From positions 3,596,001-3,660,000 of the forward strand of contig NC_090951.1 in the NCBI RefSeq assembly GCF_040807025.1: a stretch of 64,000 bases of DNA, in the 5' to 3' direction. Under the pieces are notes generated by a model. That model was not told the DNA's origin. It saw nothing but the letters and a program-made list of their open reading frames with translations, and did no database searches. How positions within the stretch are numbered: position 1 is the first letter of the stretch; every line of letters starts with the position of its first letter. This DNA comes from Struthio camelus (taxonomy: Eukaryota > Chordata > Aves > Struthioniformes > Struthionidae). The translations under genes were made by a program, and so were the position numbers. Shown in pieces: positions 53,301 through 64,000 of this stretch.

Positions 53301-56300
53301 TGCAGCAGACCACAGCTCTCATAAAATCATACCCATGCAGGCAACGGGAAGAGCGGGGGGTCCGATGGCACCTCCTCAGCTCTGGGCAGCTCTGCCAGGG
53401 CTGGCCAAGAGGAAGGGAGAGGAGGCAGCAGGCAGAGCCGAGGGCGAGAAGCGCAGTCGTGGGAGCGGAGCCGGGGAGGAGTGGAGACTTGACAGCAGAG
53501 AGCTACATCTCACCTGGGGGAAGGGAGAGCCAAAACTCCAGCAAGGATGACAGCCACTTATTTTTCTTAAACCATTCTTGACAAATGACCTCTTCCTCCT
53601 ATAAGTCTTTGCTGTAATACCAGATTCAAGGTCATAAAAACAGGCTCCACCCAAGCTGCAGCTGCAAAAATACACAGGGACGAGAAGATATACAGTGATA
53701 CTTGTTTTGTTTTGTCAGACCTTTGGGTGTATTATGAGACCTAGTCTATGAAACCAAGGTCCAGGCTGAAATCCCCTCCCTTCCCCTCAGTTTGCATGTG
53801 CCAAATGTTGTGTCCCGCTTTGAGTCTATTTCTGGCGCATGCAATTTGCTTGCAATAACACAAACACCCTGATGCAACAAAGTGGCAGGAAGAATAAAAT
53901 ATAGTCAGATCACTTTCCCTGTCAGTCACAAAACAACCTGCTTGGATACCTGATATTCTGGACCTCTATTGTGTTTAGGAAAAGTAACAAGGAAGGGCTT
54001 TGACTCAGTCCTAACACATTCGTGAAAATAGGAAGAAAAAAAAGAACATTTCAGGCTGATGCAGAGCAATATCTTTGCAATGTGGAGATTAAAAAAATAC
54101 CCCAAGATGGAGAGAAGTTCCTTTTCGCTCTTTCTCCCCCCAGTGCGTGAGCATAGCTGAAAATTTAGAGGAGTTTGTTCCAGTTCTTGCTGAGAGTAAA
54201 TTCCCAGGGAATATATAAAGCATCCTTAGTAGTGCCAGTTGTTTTACAGGGAAAGGCTGAGAACTACAAGTTATGATGCGATTTTGAATTTTGGAGCAAG
54301 TAAGTTGTGTATTTCAGTAATACTGATCACCAGTGTCTTTGGTTCTTGATTTTGCTTCTGATGAACTTCAAAGGGAGCTGTGCCCCACTCAGCTCCTAGA
54401 TCTTAGTCCTTTCTCCAGTGCAGTGAGCTAAGGAAAAAAACTGCTGGAGGATTGTGCCTGTGTGTGGGAGCTGCTGCAACGAATCTTGCACTCATTTCAT
54501 GTATCTACTGCTTTCTGCTACAATGCTGACTGTTGCTGAGCCAAAGCGTAAGCTCAGCTGCCTTAAGAAAAACTCTAGCCTGTGTCTTGTGCTTGAGGCT
54601 GAGAGAGAGCAGATGGCAAGGACAGTCTCCGTTGCGCTCGAGAGCGATGCGTATGCACGAGCATGGAGGGGACTTTTGCTCTTTGCACTCGTCTGCAAGC
54701 CGAGCACTGCAAGAGACAGCTGGGCTGTGCCAAACAGATGCTTGCAGGATCATTTTGTTTGGACAGGGAGAGGTGTGTAGAGCTATTTCCATAACCCAGC
54801 TGGAGGGCAGAGGTCAGTATTTTCCTTTAAACAGCAGTCACCAGGCAGCCCTCTGCTGATCTGAATGTTGCACTGGGATCTGGCTGCAACCAGTGGTTGC
54901 ATCTAGCTCTTAGCTTAAATGCTGCCTCCAGCTCAACAAAATGCAGTTGTAATCCAGTAATGATCTATTTGCTTTCCAAAGCCATAAAGAAAACAAACAT
55001 TTCTTTGACACCAGATGCCTCGGTGCCCCCGAGCCAGGTCTCCATCCGGGCCACGCTGCAGGGGCAGACAAGAAAGCAGTGCCTGCAGCTGAAATCGGAG
55101 CAGGCATCACCCTCCTCTCTTCCTTCAAATGGTCACGGAGCCGCAGAGAGCAGATTTCCAGGCAGCTGCTGAGGTGTAGCCTCCTGCCTGACACTGACCC
55201 TGCTGATCAGAGCCTATATATTTCATCAGCTTTGGAGCCGCTTGCTAGTCCCTGTTGCTCCCTAAATGGGGAGGCCTTGCAGATCTGTCGGGCTGCTCCC
55301 AGCCGAAACCAGGCACTCTGCTAGGAGATGCTGATAGGAGGTGGAAAGCTACAGCCCGATAACACTTCCCTCCCTCTGGTAAATCCAGCCTGGGACTCGA
55401 AACCGCTTGAGGCCCCTGAAGAGGTTCCTACCAAAATCAGCGTTTCCCCATTTTTGCATGGTGTTGCTGTTATGGCGGAGCGGATGGCCCTTCAAAGCAG
55501 CGCTGCACCGCTCTGGCACGGGGCTGGGGCAGATATGGGGCGGGGGACGAGGTATGTGGAAGCGGCACGGTGGTTCTGAAACAAATGATTCCCTTGCCTG
55601 GATCTTTCTGTTCTGTATTTCTCTTGAGAAGAAACCACTTCTCCCTGAGATAAATCTGGCTCATGGACACATCCGCAGGTCACAAAAGGCAGTGTCTTTG
55701 CAGGTTGGTCTTCCCAGTGAGCACAGTTAGGAAATATAGAAAGGCATCACATCCAGGGAACGGTACTAAAACTCCACTCTACCAAAGAAAAGATTGAGTC
55801 TATTCCTATTTTTGGAGAGGGTCTCAGCACCTCTTTTGCAAAGATCTTGACTATCTACGATTTGCCAGTTTGCTTTGTTGCTTATACCCAAGTTCCTGCT
55901 CTGGGGTTTTCTCTGGCTGCTCCCAACTGCTCAACAGCACTGCAAGTGCCTATCCATACAGGGCTCCAGCAGCAGACGTGCTCCACCAAGAGATGCACAA
56001 AGCCTTGCAGCTCTATCTCCTGGCCACTTTAATGCAGTACTTTTCAGGTGGAGAAGAGAAAGGAAAGGACAACTTGTTTCCACTTCATGTGCTGAAGGAA
56101 AAAGTGGTGTGAAATGTTCCCTGGTGGTGCCCCCTGAGCAAGGGCAAGGAGAGCCTGGAGGAAGAAGTCTTGTGGTTATGCAGCTGGGAAAGATGGGCTG
56201 CCAAGCAGACGATCGAAAAGATGGCGGGAGTGAGGGATGAGGATGGATGGAGGGAAAGATTCACCACGGAGGCAACAAAGGAGAAGCTGGTGGAAGAAAG

Positions 56301-58649
56301 TCAACAGAGAAGGGTGAACATCTGCTATACCAAGGTCAGACAAATGTCCATCCAGCCGAGGTCCTGTGCCCAACATCAGGCAGTACAGGAGAGAGGAGAG
56401 AGAAAGCCTGGCAACTGCTGAATGAACCTTGCTGTGTCGAGCTTGAAAACCAGTGCTGAGGGACAGCCTGGCCCACAGGCTGTAGCTGGAACATGATGGG
56501 CAAAACCTCCACCGCAGCTTTTCTCAGCGGACTTATTTAATATCTTTCAGCCAGTTCATGGCTGCAGTCACCAACCACCACGAGCTTTCCAGGGCGATGG
56601 CCAAAAGGGGACTGTGTGGAGAAGGGAGGGCAGAAACGAGGCGAGTTATCCGTGTCAGGCAGGATGTGGCACCGGCTGCCCCCAGAAAGGGAGGAATTGC
56701 ACAGATCGCTTCTGGTGTACTGAGAAAGGTTTGGGCGCGCAGCTCTGCCTTGGTTCCTCTTTCCTGGCTGCAGCGAGCGACGGTGTTGAGACTCCTTTTG
56801 AGAAGACGACACGAGGAGGGAGACCAGTGTCAGACCAAGCGGGGGGAAAAAATGAGCCTTTGGTGCCCGGGTGGCTATGGCTCTGCACTCAGGGTGGATG
56901 TGGGAAACTCTCGGTTTACAAGAGACTGGAAATTTTGGTATAATTATAACCTAGCCGTGGGTTGTGAGAAACCAAGGGGCTTTACAGGTTGCCGCGCTGG
57001 GCAGTCAAAGTCACGGTTTGCAACTCCCTCAGGAGAAACATCTCACCACAGCTCAGCCTTGGCGTGGAGTCAGGCAGAACTGATGAGAAAGGAGAGTGGA
57101 GACCACAGCCAGGTTTCAGAGCCCTCCCCATGGTGATGCTGGGAATGGCAACTGAATGCCTCCAGTGAAGTTGTCAGAAAACACCTGGAAACCTCTTTAT
57201 CTGGCTGTGTGGCCTTCCTATTAGGAGGCTGCCTCCTCTAATGAAATTTATACCATGGTGGTGGCTCGGGGGGACCGGTATTCAAGAAGGACAACGGCTT
57301 GGGACATTTAGAAACAGTTCTAGAAGATGCGCTGTAGGGCTGCTTGAATGGAAGAGCCTGTCTCTCCTTGATGGAGACGACTGTCCCAAAAGCCTTGGCG
57401 GGTGAAGTTGAGTGTCATGCAGGAGGGTTTTCAGTAGCAGCCGGGCAGGTGTCCGTCTAGGCGGGTTGCTAGCACCCATCCTGTCCTGGAGCTCGTTATT
57501 CTGTGACTCGGAAACTGCCACGTTTCTGGGCCCTGCTCTCTGCAGGGCACCGAGTTTCAACATAGGGGCCCAATCCTGCAAGTCTGCAGCACTCCTCCCG
57601 AAGCTGGGAAGAGCCCTTGCCGCAGGGAACTTGCAGGTTTTGCCTTGTCTGTATTTGCAGTAAAGTGACAACATCGGTTACAGCTGCTGGAGGAAAGGAG
57701 ATTCCTCTATTTGTGGCTCCATAGACCATCCTGTCTTTTCTGGTCCTCCTTCCTGCCTTAGGCTCTTGGGTAGTTCGAACACTTAAGCACAAAAGCTCAA
57801 AAACTGAGCATTTTACCCTGATTTTTATGAGAGTGATTTAATTTACTGTAGCTTATTTCTGAAATGAGACTGGTGGAGATGATCACTGCAGGCTACGGAG
57901 AGTTATGGAAGCCAGAATCAAACCCCAGTTCGGTAACTATTAAAATCTCGCTCTCAGGTTAAGGCTTACTTGCCGAAGGCTGAATCATCTGGGGCCAGGT
58001 TCCCGCGCGCTCGCACCGGTTATTGTCTTGCACAACCGTGATTTCATTCATCTCAGAACAGCCAAGTGTCACTCGCTGTGAGTCAGGGTGTCACGACCCA
58101 GTCCTTGAGATACCACATGCCTTATCACCTCTGAAGGACTAATAACGAAGGTAAGGATGGAATTATTGCTGGCGACATTAATATTTCACTCTGGTTTTGG
58201 GTGATGGTCACTGGCGGCTGCTGAATTCTTGCCAGGGAGGTGATCTGATGTTCATGGCAGGGCCAGATCTTAAAATGTGAGGAGGGGAGTTAACCGTAAC
58301 ACTTGTTTTCTCTTGCATTGATATGTTGGAAATACTCGCTTCCAGCCTGAGCAATCGGCTGGGCACAAAGCGATAATGCGGGGTTTCCGGGAATGGTGCC
58401 GTGTCAACGGCATGTGGATCCTCCTCATACCCGAAGCTAGTTCAGCCTTGACCCTAGTCGGAGCTGACTTTAGTACACCTCCGCTATTAGCTTCTTCCTG
58501 AGATTAGAAATGATATTTGTGAGGCAATTTTGCTCTCTCCTATTCCTTTCTTTTCTGCAATTTTAGCCCTTTTTCCCCCATTCCACCCAGCACTATTATT
58601 CTGTGGTGGAAGCGGGTGGACTATTATTCAGTGGTGGACTCCAGCGAGT

Positions 58650-58780
58650 TTGGGGGAGCAGAAAATGCTTGAGAGCAGCATTCGCAGCAGCTCTCCCGCG
58701 GTCTGTGCTCGCCGCGGCGGAGTGGCACGGCGGCTTTCGGCCGGCCCCGCCGTCTCGAGCGTTTATCGACTTTGCTCAGG
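58650..58780. promoter_or_regulatory. Small isolated CpG cluster downstream of IRF8
   Basis: A compact run of CpGs (around CCCGCGG, CGCCGCGGCGG, TTCGGCCGG and GTCTCGAGCG) stands out from AT-richer flanks. It is about 12 kb after the IRF8 stop. It could be an enhancer or the start of a non-coding transcript. Function is not evident. Confidence 0.3.
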
Positions 58781-61700
58781 ATGAGTTTGGGACAGACCCG
58801 ATTCTCCCCAAAATCAGCGCCAGCCCTTCCGTCGCACGCAGGGCCTTCCGAACATGCAGCTGTGGCTATTTCAGCCGGCTTCAAAATAGCCCTACTGGCT
58901 GTGAAAAACAAGCGTTTAGGCTTCAAAAATCCACAAAGCTATAAAAATCCCCAGCCCCTTCCCCGCGACAGAGAGCGAGCTGCTCTCGCTTTTATACACT
59001 GGTAAAACTTGGAGTTTCGCTGAAACAAACTGCGTAAACGCGTCATTGTTCTTCTGTAACCTGTGCCATTTTTGCAGCTATTTGCTGTGCACATTTGTTC
59101 TGGTCTCTCGGTGTATCAAATCTGGCATTTGCGGCTTGAGTTTTCCATATTTAGGTAAATATGAGCCGAGTCTTTCTGTAGCGGGACCCCAGTGAAAAAA
59201 GCACACGTGGCGCTCGGCTGACGGCGATGGCTCTGCTAGGGCTTTGGGAGGAAAGCTTTTCGCTCAGTTCCCGCTGAACTCCCCCCTGCCGCCCCGAGAA
59301 GCCACCTCCTCGCAGAAACAGCAAATCCCTGTGGCCTGTTCCATGCTTTTTTTTCCTTTGCTTTTTGGGCTTAAATCTGGATAAATTCTCTCCTGGTCTT
59401 TTGACCGTAACTTTTCGTGCTTTAGGACCCAATCTAATCTCAGTATCTCCTGCAGCTGACTAGCCCCCTTTGGGGTCGCTTGCTCTTTCGGCTGCTGTCT
59501 GCATGTTTTTCTGTTCTCCGGTCAATTCTTGTTTTGCCTGTGGTTTGCTCTGTTTTTTGCTATCAGGAGCCTCTTGGCATTGGAGCGTTTTGGAGACCCG
59601 CAGGCTAACGCTGTTTGCAGGCTCCATGCTGCACGGCACTGGCTTTTACTCTGCAACTCTGCCAGCCGCGCTGGCCTTCCCCTCCTCTGCCAAGACGCGC
59701 GGAGCCACAGCTCCTTTGCGGCCGCAGGAAGAGGCAACATCGCAGGGAAAAAAGCCAAGGGCAACAAAACCTGTCTGCTGAGGGTCAGGTCCATGCGAGG
59801 AGCAGGTTTAGTGAAGATTCACTGGGATTTTGCAATGAAATGGCTTAAGATGCGTGTGCACGCTTTTGCATTTCTCAGCTGCTGAGGTGCTGGCGTTTTC
59901 CCTAGGGCAGGGAATATCGGCCATGGTGTCTTGGGATTCAGTGCAGCAAGTTGTCCTATAGAATTGCACATCTCCACGCTTGGGAAGAGGCAGTATGTGC
60001 GGCCTCGTGCAGCTGAGCTGAACGAGGTATCACGGCTAGAATTTCAAACTGGGAATTTCACAAGCACGCCGTGGACTTAAAGAAAGGTTTCCATTTAAGA
60101 ATAACTTTGGAAAATAAATAAATAAAAAGAAAAAAAAAAAGAGCTCTGTTGCACAAAACCCACACGCACAGAAAAGTAAAATTCACCAAATAAATTTTTA
60201 TTCTATTCAGCTTCTAGTGGAAACTGAGTTCCTGTTCTGCTCTCTGAAGAGGCAGAATTAACTTTTCATGCTGGGACGAGTCCCATCCGTAGAGATATAT
60301 TTCCTCTGATGATAAACCAAACCTTTGGTCTGAGTTTGGACTTCGGACTGTGTCAGGAAGTAATTCATATGCACTGCACTAATCTTACCAAGATTTCAAC
60401 TATTTGGTGTCTTGTTTACTTTGAGGGGCACTGACGGGCAATGGAGAAAAGCAAATGCCATTATGTACTTTAAATGGCTCTATAATGCTGCGCATGAGAC
60501 CACTTAAATTCCCTCCTGAATAAACTCTGAGGTTACTCCAAGCTCTCTGCAGTGCTATTCTGAGGCTGCGGGTGCCCTGCTTTAAAATCAGAATTTCCTT
60601 CCATGGGACCCATGCTTTCCCTGCTTGCGTTATTGTAAATAGCTTGCATCAGAAAAAGTGACTCAATGAAACTTTGCGACTGCTGGTAAAGAGCGATCCC
60701 GTGCTGGCAGAGCCCGAGGCCTCATTTACATTCTCGCAGACCGAGAAGTCAAGTGTGAGCCCTCTTCCTGTCAGGGCTCAGGTCGACCTGAAACTCGTGT
60801 TTGCTTCACGTTTCGCAGGGGCTGGCAGTGCGGATGAGGCTTCAGAGGGCAAAAGCCAGGCGGTCCGGCGAGCGCTGATGCCGCCCAAGTGGGTTCTCCG
60901 GCGTCTAGTAGTAGGGTTGGGCATGTGCTCCAGCCTCTCCTCCAGAGGGGTCACCTCAGCTGATCCCCCTCCGTTGCTTTGCAGCCTATTTTCATGCAGC
61001 TTGTAGGAATTTATGACTTCCGATACCGCTGCCCTGCTGTCAAATTTGGCTGAGGCTGGCCGGCAGCTTCCAACGGCACGGCGGGGAAGAGCTGAGGCAC
61101 TGGGACAGCTGGACGGGTTGGATGCACAGATAGCATGATCGCATGCGTCTCTGCATTTCAGGAAACCGTGCAAAGAAACAGCTCCCCTTTTCTTTCCTGA
61201 CGCTGTCGCTAAGCCCAGCGCCGACGCTTTTGGCACATACCTGCCCTGCTGCTTTTTGGGGCTGCCGGGGCCCTGGCGCTGCGCGGTGACACGGGGCGAG
61301 CTGCGCTCGAAGCCGGGCACCCAGGTGTCACATGGCATGACGGTGAGGGATAGCCGGCTTTTTTTGACATCGGGGTTATAATGCACAGGCTGGCTGTGAA
61401 AACCCTTCGCAAGGGGGTCTGTGGGTTCCAGGGGGACCCATGTTTCAGGAGAGCATTGCAGCTCGCTCCATGCTGTTGCACACAGCGGGGAGCTTAGCAA
61501 AACTTTCATATTTAACCCTGACACAAAGCTACATAAAATTCAGGAGATTAAGGCTAGGTTTTTGCAGCCATCCTGCCCTGAGGGCTGAATTGCTCAGCAG
61601 CAAGGGGCAAAACCGCAGCTAAGGAGGAAATCCAGGATGTACAGCCCCATTGCTCTGCCTGTGCAGAACGCTCCAGTTTTTGGTGAGACGGGAAGCAAAT

Positions 61701-62379
61701 GCCGTCTCAGCAAGGGAAGCCCGCGCGGTGTTGCCTCCAGGACAGGCTGTGCCATCAGACGCCCATGAACGTGGCCCACGGGTCTGGTCGGTCTTGGCAG
61801 TTAGGAAACCCGGACGTTCCCACGCGCTCCTGTGGAGCAGGGAAATTTGCTTTGCGTTCATTGGTGCAAGCTGGACGTTTTCTACCTGCAAAAAACTGAC
61901 CCCTGAGCACACTTTCGCTGCATTTGAAATTCGGAATGACAGTTGCGGATAGCTTTCTGAACCGATTTCTCTCCAATTTAGCAATTTTCAAAACCAGCCC
62001 TCCCCTCCCAAACAAAACTCAAAAACGTGGTTTGCCCCAACTTGACCTGTTCTAGGTTGAATCTTGTCTTTTGGCTTCAAAGAAAGAAAACTCCGTTGGT
62101 CACTGGAGCTGTTTTGTCAGCTGCTCGTGGGTGCGTGGACCTCCTTGGCTAGCGGCTCAAGGCAAGAGGGAGAGCGACAGGGATGGGCAACGAGCAGAGG
62201 GAGAAAACCAGCTTGGAGGCGAATCCAGGCCTGCGGGGTTTGCAAAATCGCTGGAAATCTCACCAGGCCAGGCGGCGGCTCATGAGATTTCTGATACTTC
62301 CTACTTCTGGCTGGGGCCAGAAATACCGCAAGAACAACGCTGCATCATCACTCTCGGCCTTGGCCAGCGCTTCCCACAG

Positions 62380-63500
62380 CCCGGGACCGAGCCGCCTCGC
62401 CGGTGTGCCTCCGGCCACCGATTTTCTCGCGCTGGGTGAAATCTCGCGGCGCTGCGCACCGTCCGGCGCAGGCAGCGTTTGGCTCGACCTGCGAGAGCCG
62501 TGCGCTGAAAGGGGATGTATTTTTGGTCAAGAAATCAAATGACTTATTGGTGGAGCCAAATAACTCTTTGGGGAGCATGTGCGTGGGGCTGCAAGGCGCC
62601 GGTGCAGACTGTGCCCTCTTGCAGCACCTCAGCTGGCGCTCCCAGTCGGCCCCGGTGCGGTGGGTGCAAGGTGAAATCGCGCTCCCAGGCTCCCGGATGC
62701 GCTGGGACGAAGCGCTGCGGGGCCGGTGCCGTTTTGCAATCCCGCTGTGCACATTTGGGCTCGCTCCTTACCCTTTCCGCCCTCCGGCCGGGTTCGCTGT
62801 ACAGAGGAAGCTCCTTTGGAGCCTCGACAAACAGACAGGAAACCGAGTCTCCCCCTGCGCGTACACATTGTCTGCCCTGGGCTAATTTTGAACAGCAAAA
62901 AAACCCCATCTTATTTATTTCTTTTATTTAGAAATCCTGAGCGTTTTGCTTTGCAGGCGTCCGTGCAGCCGGGTCGGGTTGGGAAGTGCCCGGGAGCGGG
63001 CGGGAGGAGGGAGCCGCCGCTGCAGCGGGCAGTGGAGCGGCACGGCCACGGTGGCCGGAGCAGGCTCAGACACCCCATGACAGGTCATGGGATGTCATTG
63101 GGAAAAGCCTGGGTTGCCCGGCACGAAAACAACCTGCGGGCCAGCGCTGGGGCCGGCCGTCATGCCTATAGCAGAGCGGGGCGCGTGCCCACGCTCCGGA
63201 TACGCTTGGGCTAACCAGCAGCAAGGACACACGCAAAGCCGGGTGCAGCGGGGAGGTCCCTGGAGGAACATCCCCTCCCTGGGATGCCGGGGCTCCGGCA
63301 CGGTGGAAATCCCCCGGTCTAGCACGAACGCGGGAAGATGGAGCCGGAAAGTGGTCCCAGGCTGCAGCACAGGCGATGCCAGGTGGAAAACCGTGCTGGC
63401 CGCTCCACGTGCACGGCGGGGCTCGGGCGGCAGGGAAGCGTGCCGCGTTGGGTGCCCGCGGGTGGCCGGCCGCAAGGAGCTACGGCGAGACGTTCTGGGA
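62380..63500. promoter_or_regulatory. CpG-rich distal blocks near window end
   Basis: CpG-dense stretches at about 62,380-62,510, 62,600-62,730 and 62,960-63,480 resemble a weak CpG island, with no recognised gene nearby on either strand. The gene may lie beyond the window, be non-coding, or not exist. Confidence 0.3.
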
Positions 63501-64000
63501 AGTCAGAGACTCCTTGGGAGCTGGGCTTTTTTTGTTTTTTGTTTTTCGGTGCACCGGTGGGTATTTCCAGGGCAAGGTAGTGTGATGCCGGCAGGCAGAG
63601 ATTAGTCATCGCGCCAGAGTGTAAAAAGTGAAAACGCGAAGTCGAAAGCTACAAAACCTGAGGCAACTTCCCAAATCCCATCCGAAAAGCAGCAAAAGTC
63701 ACCTAAAGAGGCACAAAAAAAGTAAAAGTTCCAGTGCTGTGTTTTGTTATTGTTTTTTTTTTTGGTAAGAAACGCCATGCTTTCTTCTGAGAAAGGGGAA
63801 GCGGAGGGGCCATGGCTCCGTCGGGCTTTGTGCTCGCTGCATGCTCCCCGGCGCCGTCCCTGCCATGGGGGACCGGGACCCGGGCGAGCCGGCAATGCTG
63901 CGGTTTCCCGCAGGAGGAGAAACCTTCCCTTTTCCCTAGCGTTTTCCCAGCTCGTGGCCGTGCACGCACAGACGTGGGCATGGGGCTGCTCCGTGGTTCA

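Larger units (their letters stand above)
47396..64000. other. Gene-poor region downstream of IRF8
   Basis: I find no recognisable protein-coding exon, RNA gene or young transposon in these 16.6 kb. Open frames are short and unconserved in appearance. Sequence complexity is high, with simple A-rich runs near 60,110-60,140 and T-rich runs near 63,530 and 63,750. CpG-dense patches near 58.7, 62.4 and 63.0-63.5 kb are listed separately. In mammals the region 3' of IRF8 holds myeloid and dendritic-cell enhancers (the mouse +32, +41 and +56 kb elements), so regulatory content is likely but not demonstrated. Confidence 0.6.

Noticed and set aside
54454-54780. A 108-codon open frame downstream of IRF8 as a small gene
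   Set aside because: No recognised domain, no convincing splice context, and overlapping frames of similar length on both strands suggest chance.
47396-64000. A new mobile or defence-type system downstream of IRF8
   Set aside because: I looked for paired terminal repeats, transposase or polymerase motifs, tandem arrays and clustered reading frames, and found none. The region looks like ordinary gene-poor flank.

Overview
This is a stretch of vertebrate nuclear chromosome, most likely from a bird. The genes have introns with canonical GT-AG junctions, the promoters are CpG islands, interspersed repeats are few, and the one recognisable transposon is an old CR1-type LINE 3' end. The gene order EMC8 - COX4I1 - IRF8 matches human 16q24.1. 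I cannot name the species. Composition is mosaic: about 1-6,700 is AT-rich, and most of the rest is GC-richer with repeated CpG-dense blocks.

Layout: (1) 65-7126, minus strand, the first three coding exons of EMC8 (ER membrane protein complex subunit 8); the rest of the gene lies before base 1. (2) 6800-7700, a CpG island that acts as a divergent promoter for EMC8 and COX4I1 and carries a short G4C2 hexanucleotide array. (3) 8229-11720, plus strand, a complete COX4I1 coding region of four coding exons and 171 aa (cytochrome c oxidase subunit 4). (4) 14681-31464, plus strand, a seven-exon gene for a 208-aa myristoylated dual-specificity phosphatase of the DUSP22/DUSP15 family with an intact active site. 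(5) 35430-47395, plus strand, IRF8: a CpG-island promoter with a STAT (GAS) site, a short non-coding first exon, eight coding exons giving 428 aa, and an AT-rich 3' UTR. (6) About 47.4-64 kb, a gene-poor flank downstream of IRF8 in which I find no coding gene.

The most interesting point is the phosphatase gene between COX4I1 and IRF8. As I know the human map, nothing lies there in human, but the IRF8 paralogue IRF4 sits next to DUSP22 on 6p25.3 in the same tandem orientation. The simplest reading is that an ancestral DUSP22-IRF4/8 pair was duplicated with the genome, and that this lineage kept the DUSP copy on the IRF8 side while mammals lost it.

The genes do not form one pathway. EMC8 and COX4I1 are housekeeping genes sharing a promoter. 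IRF8 is an interferon-inducible myeloid and B-cell transcription factor. The phosphatase may share the IRF8 regulatory domain, but that is inference. I found no mobile system, CRISPR array or biosynthetic cluster, and none is expected here.
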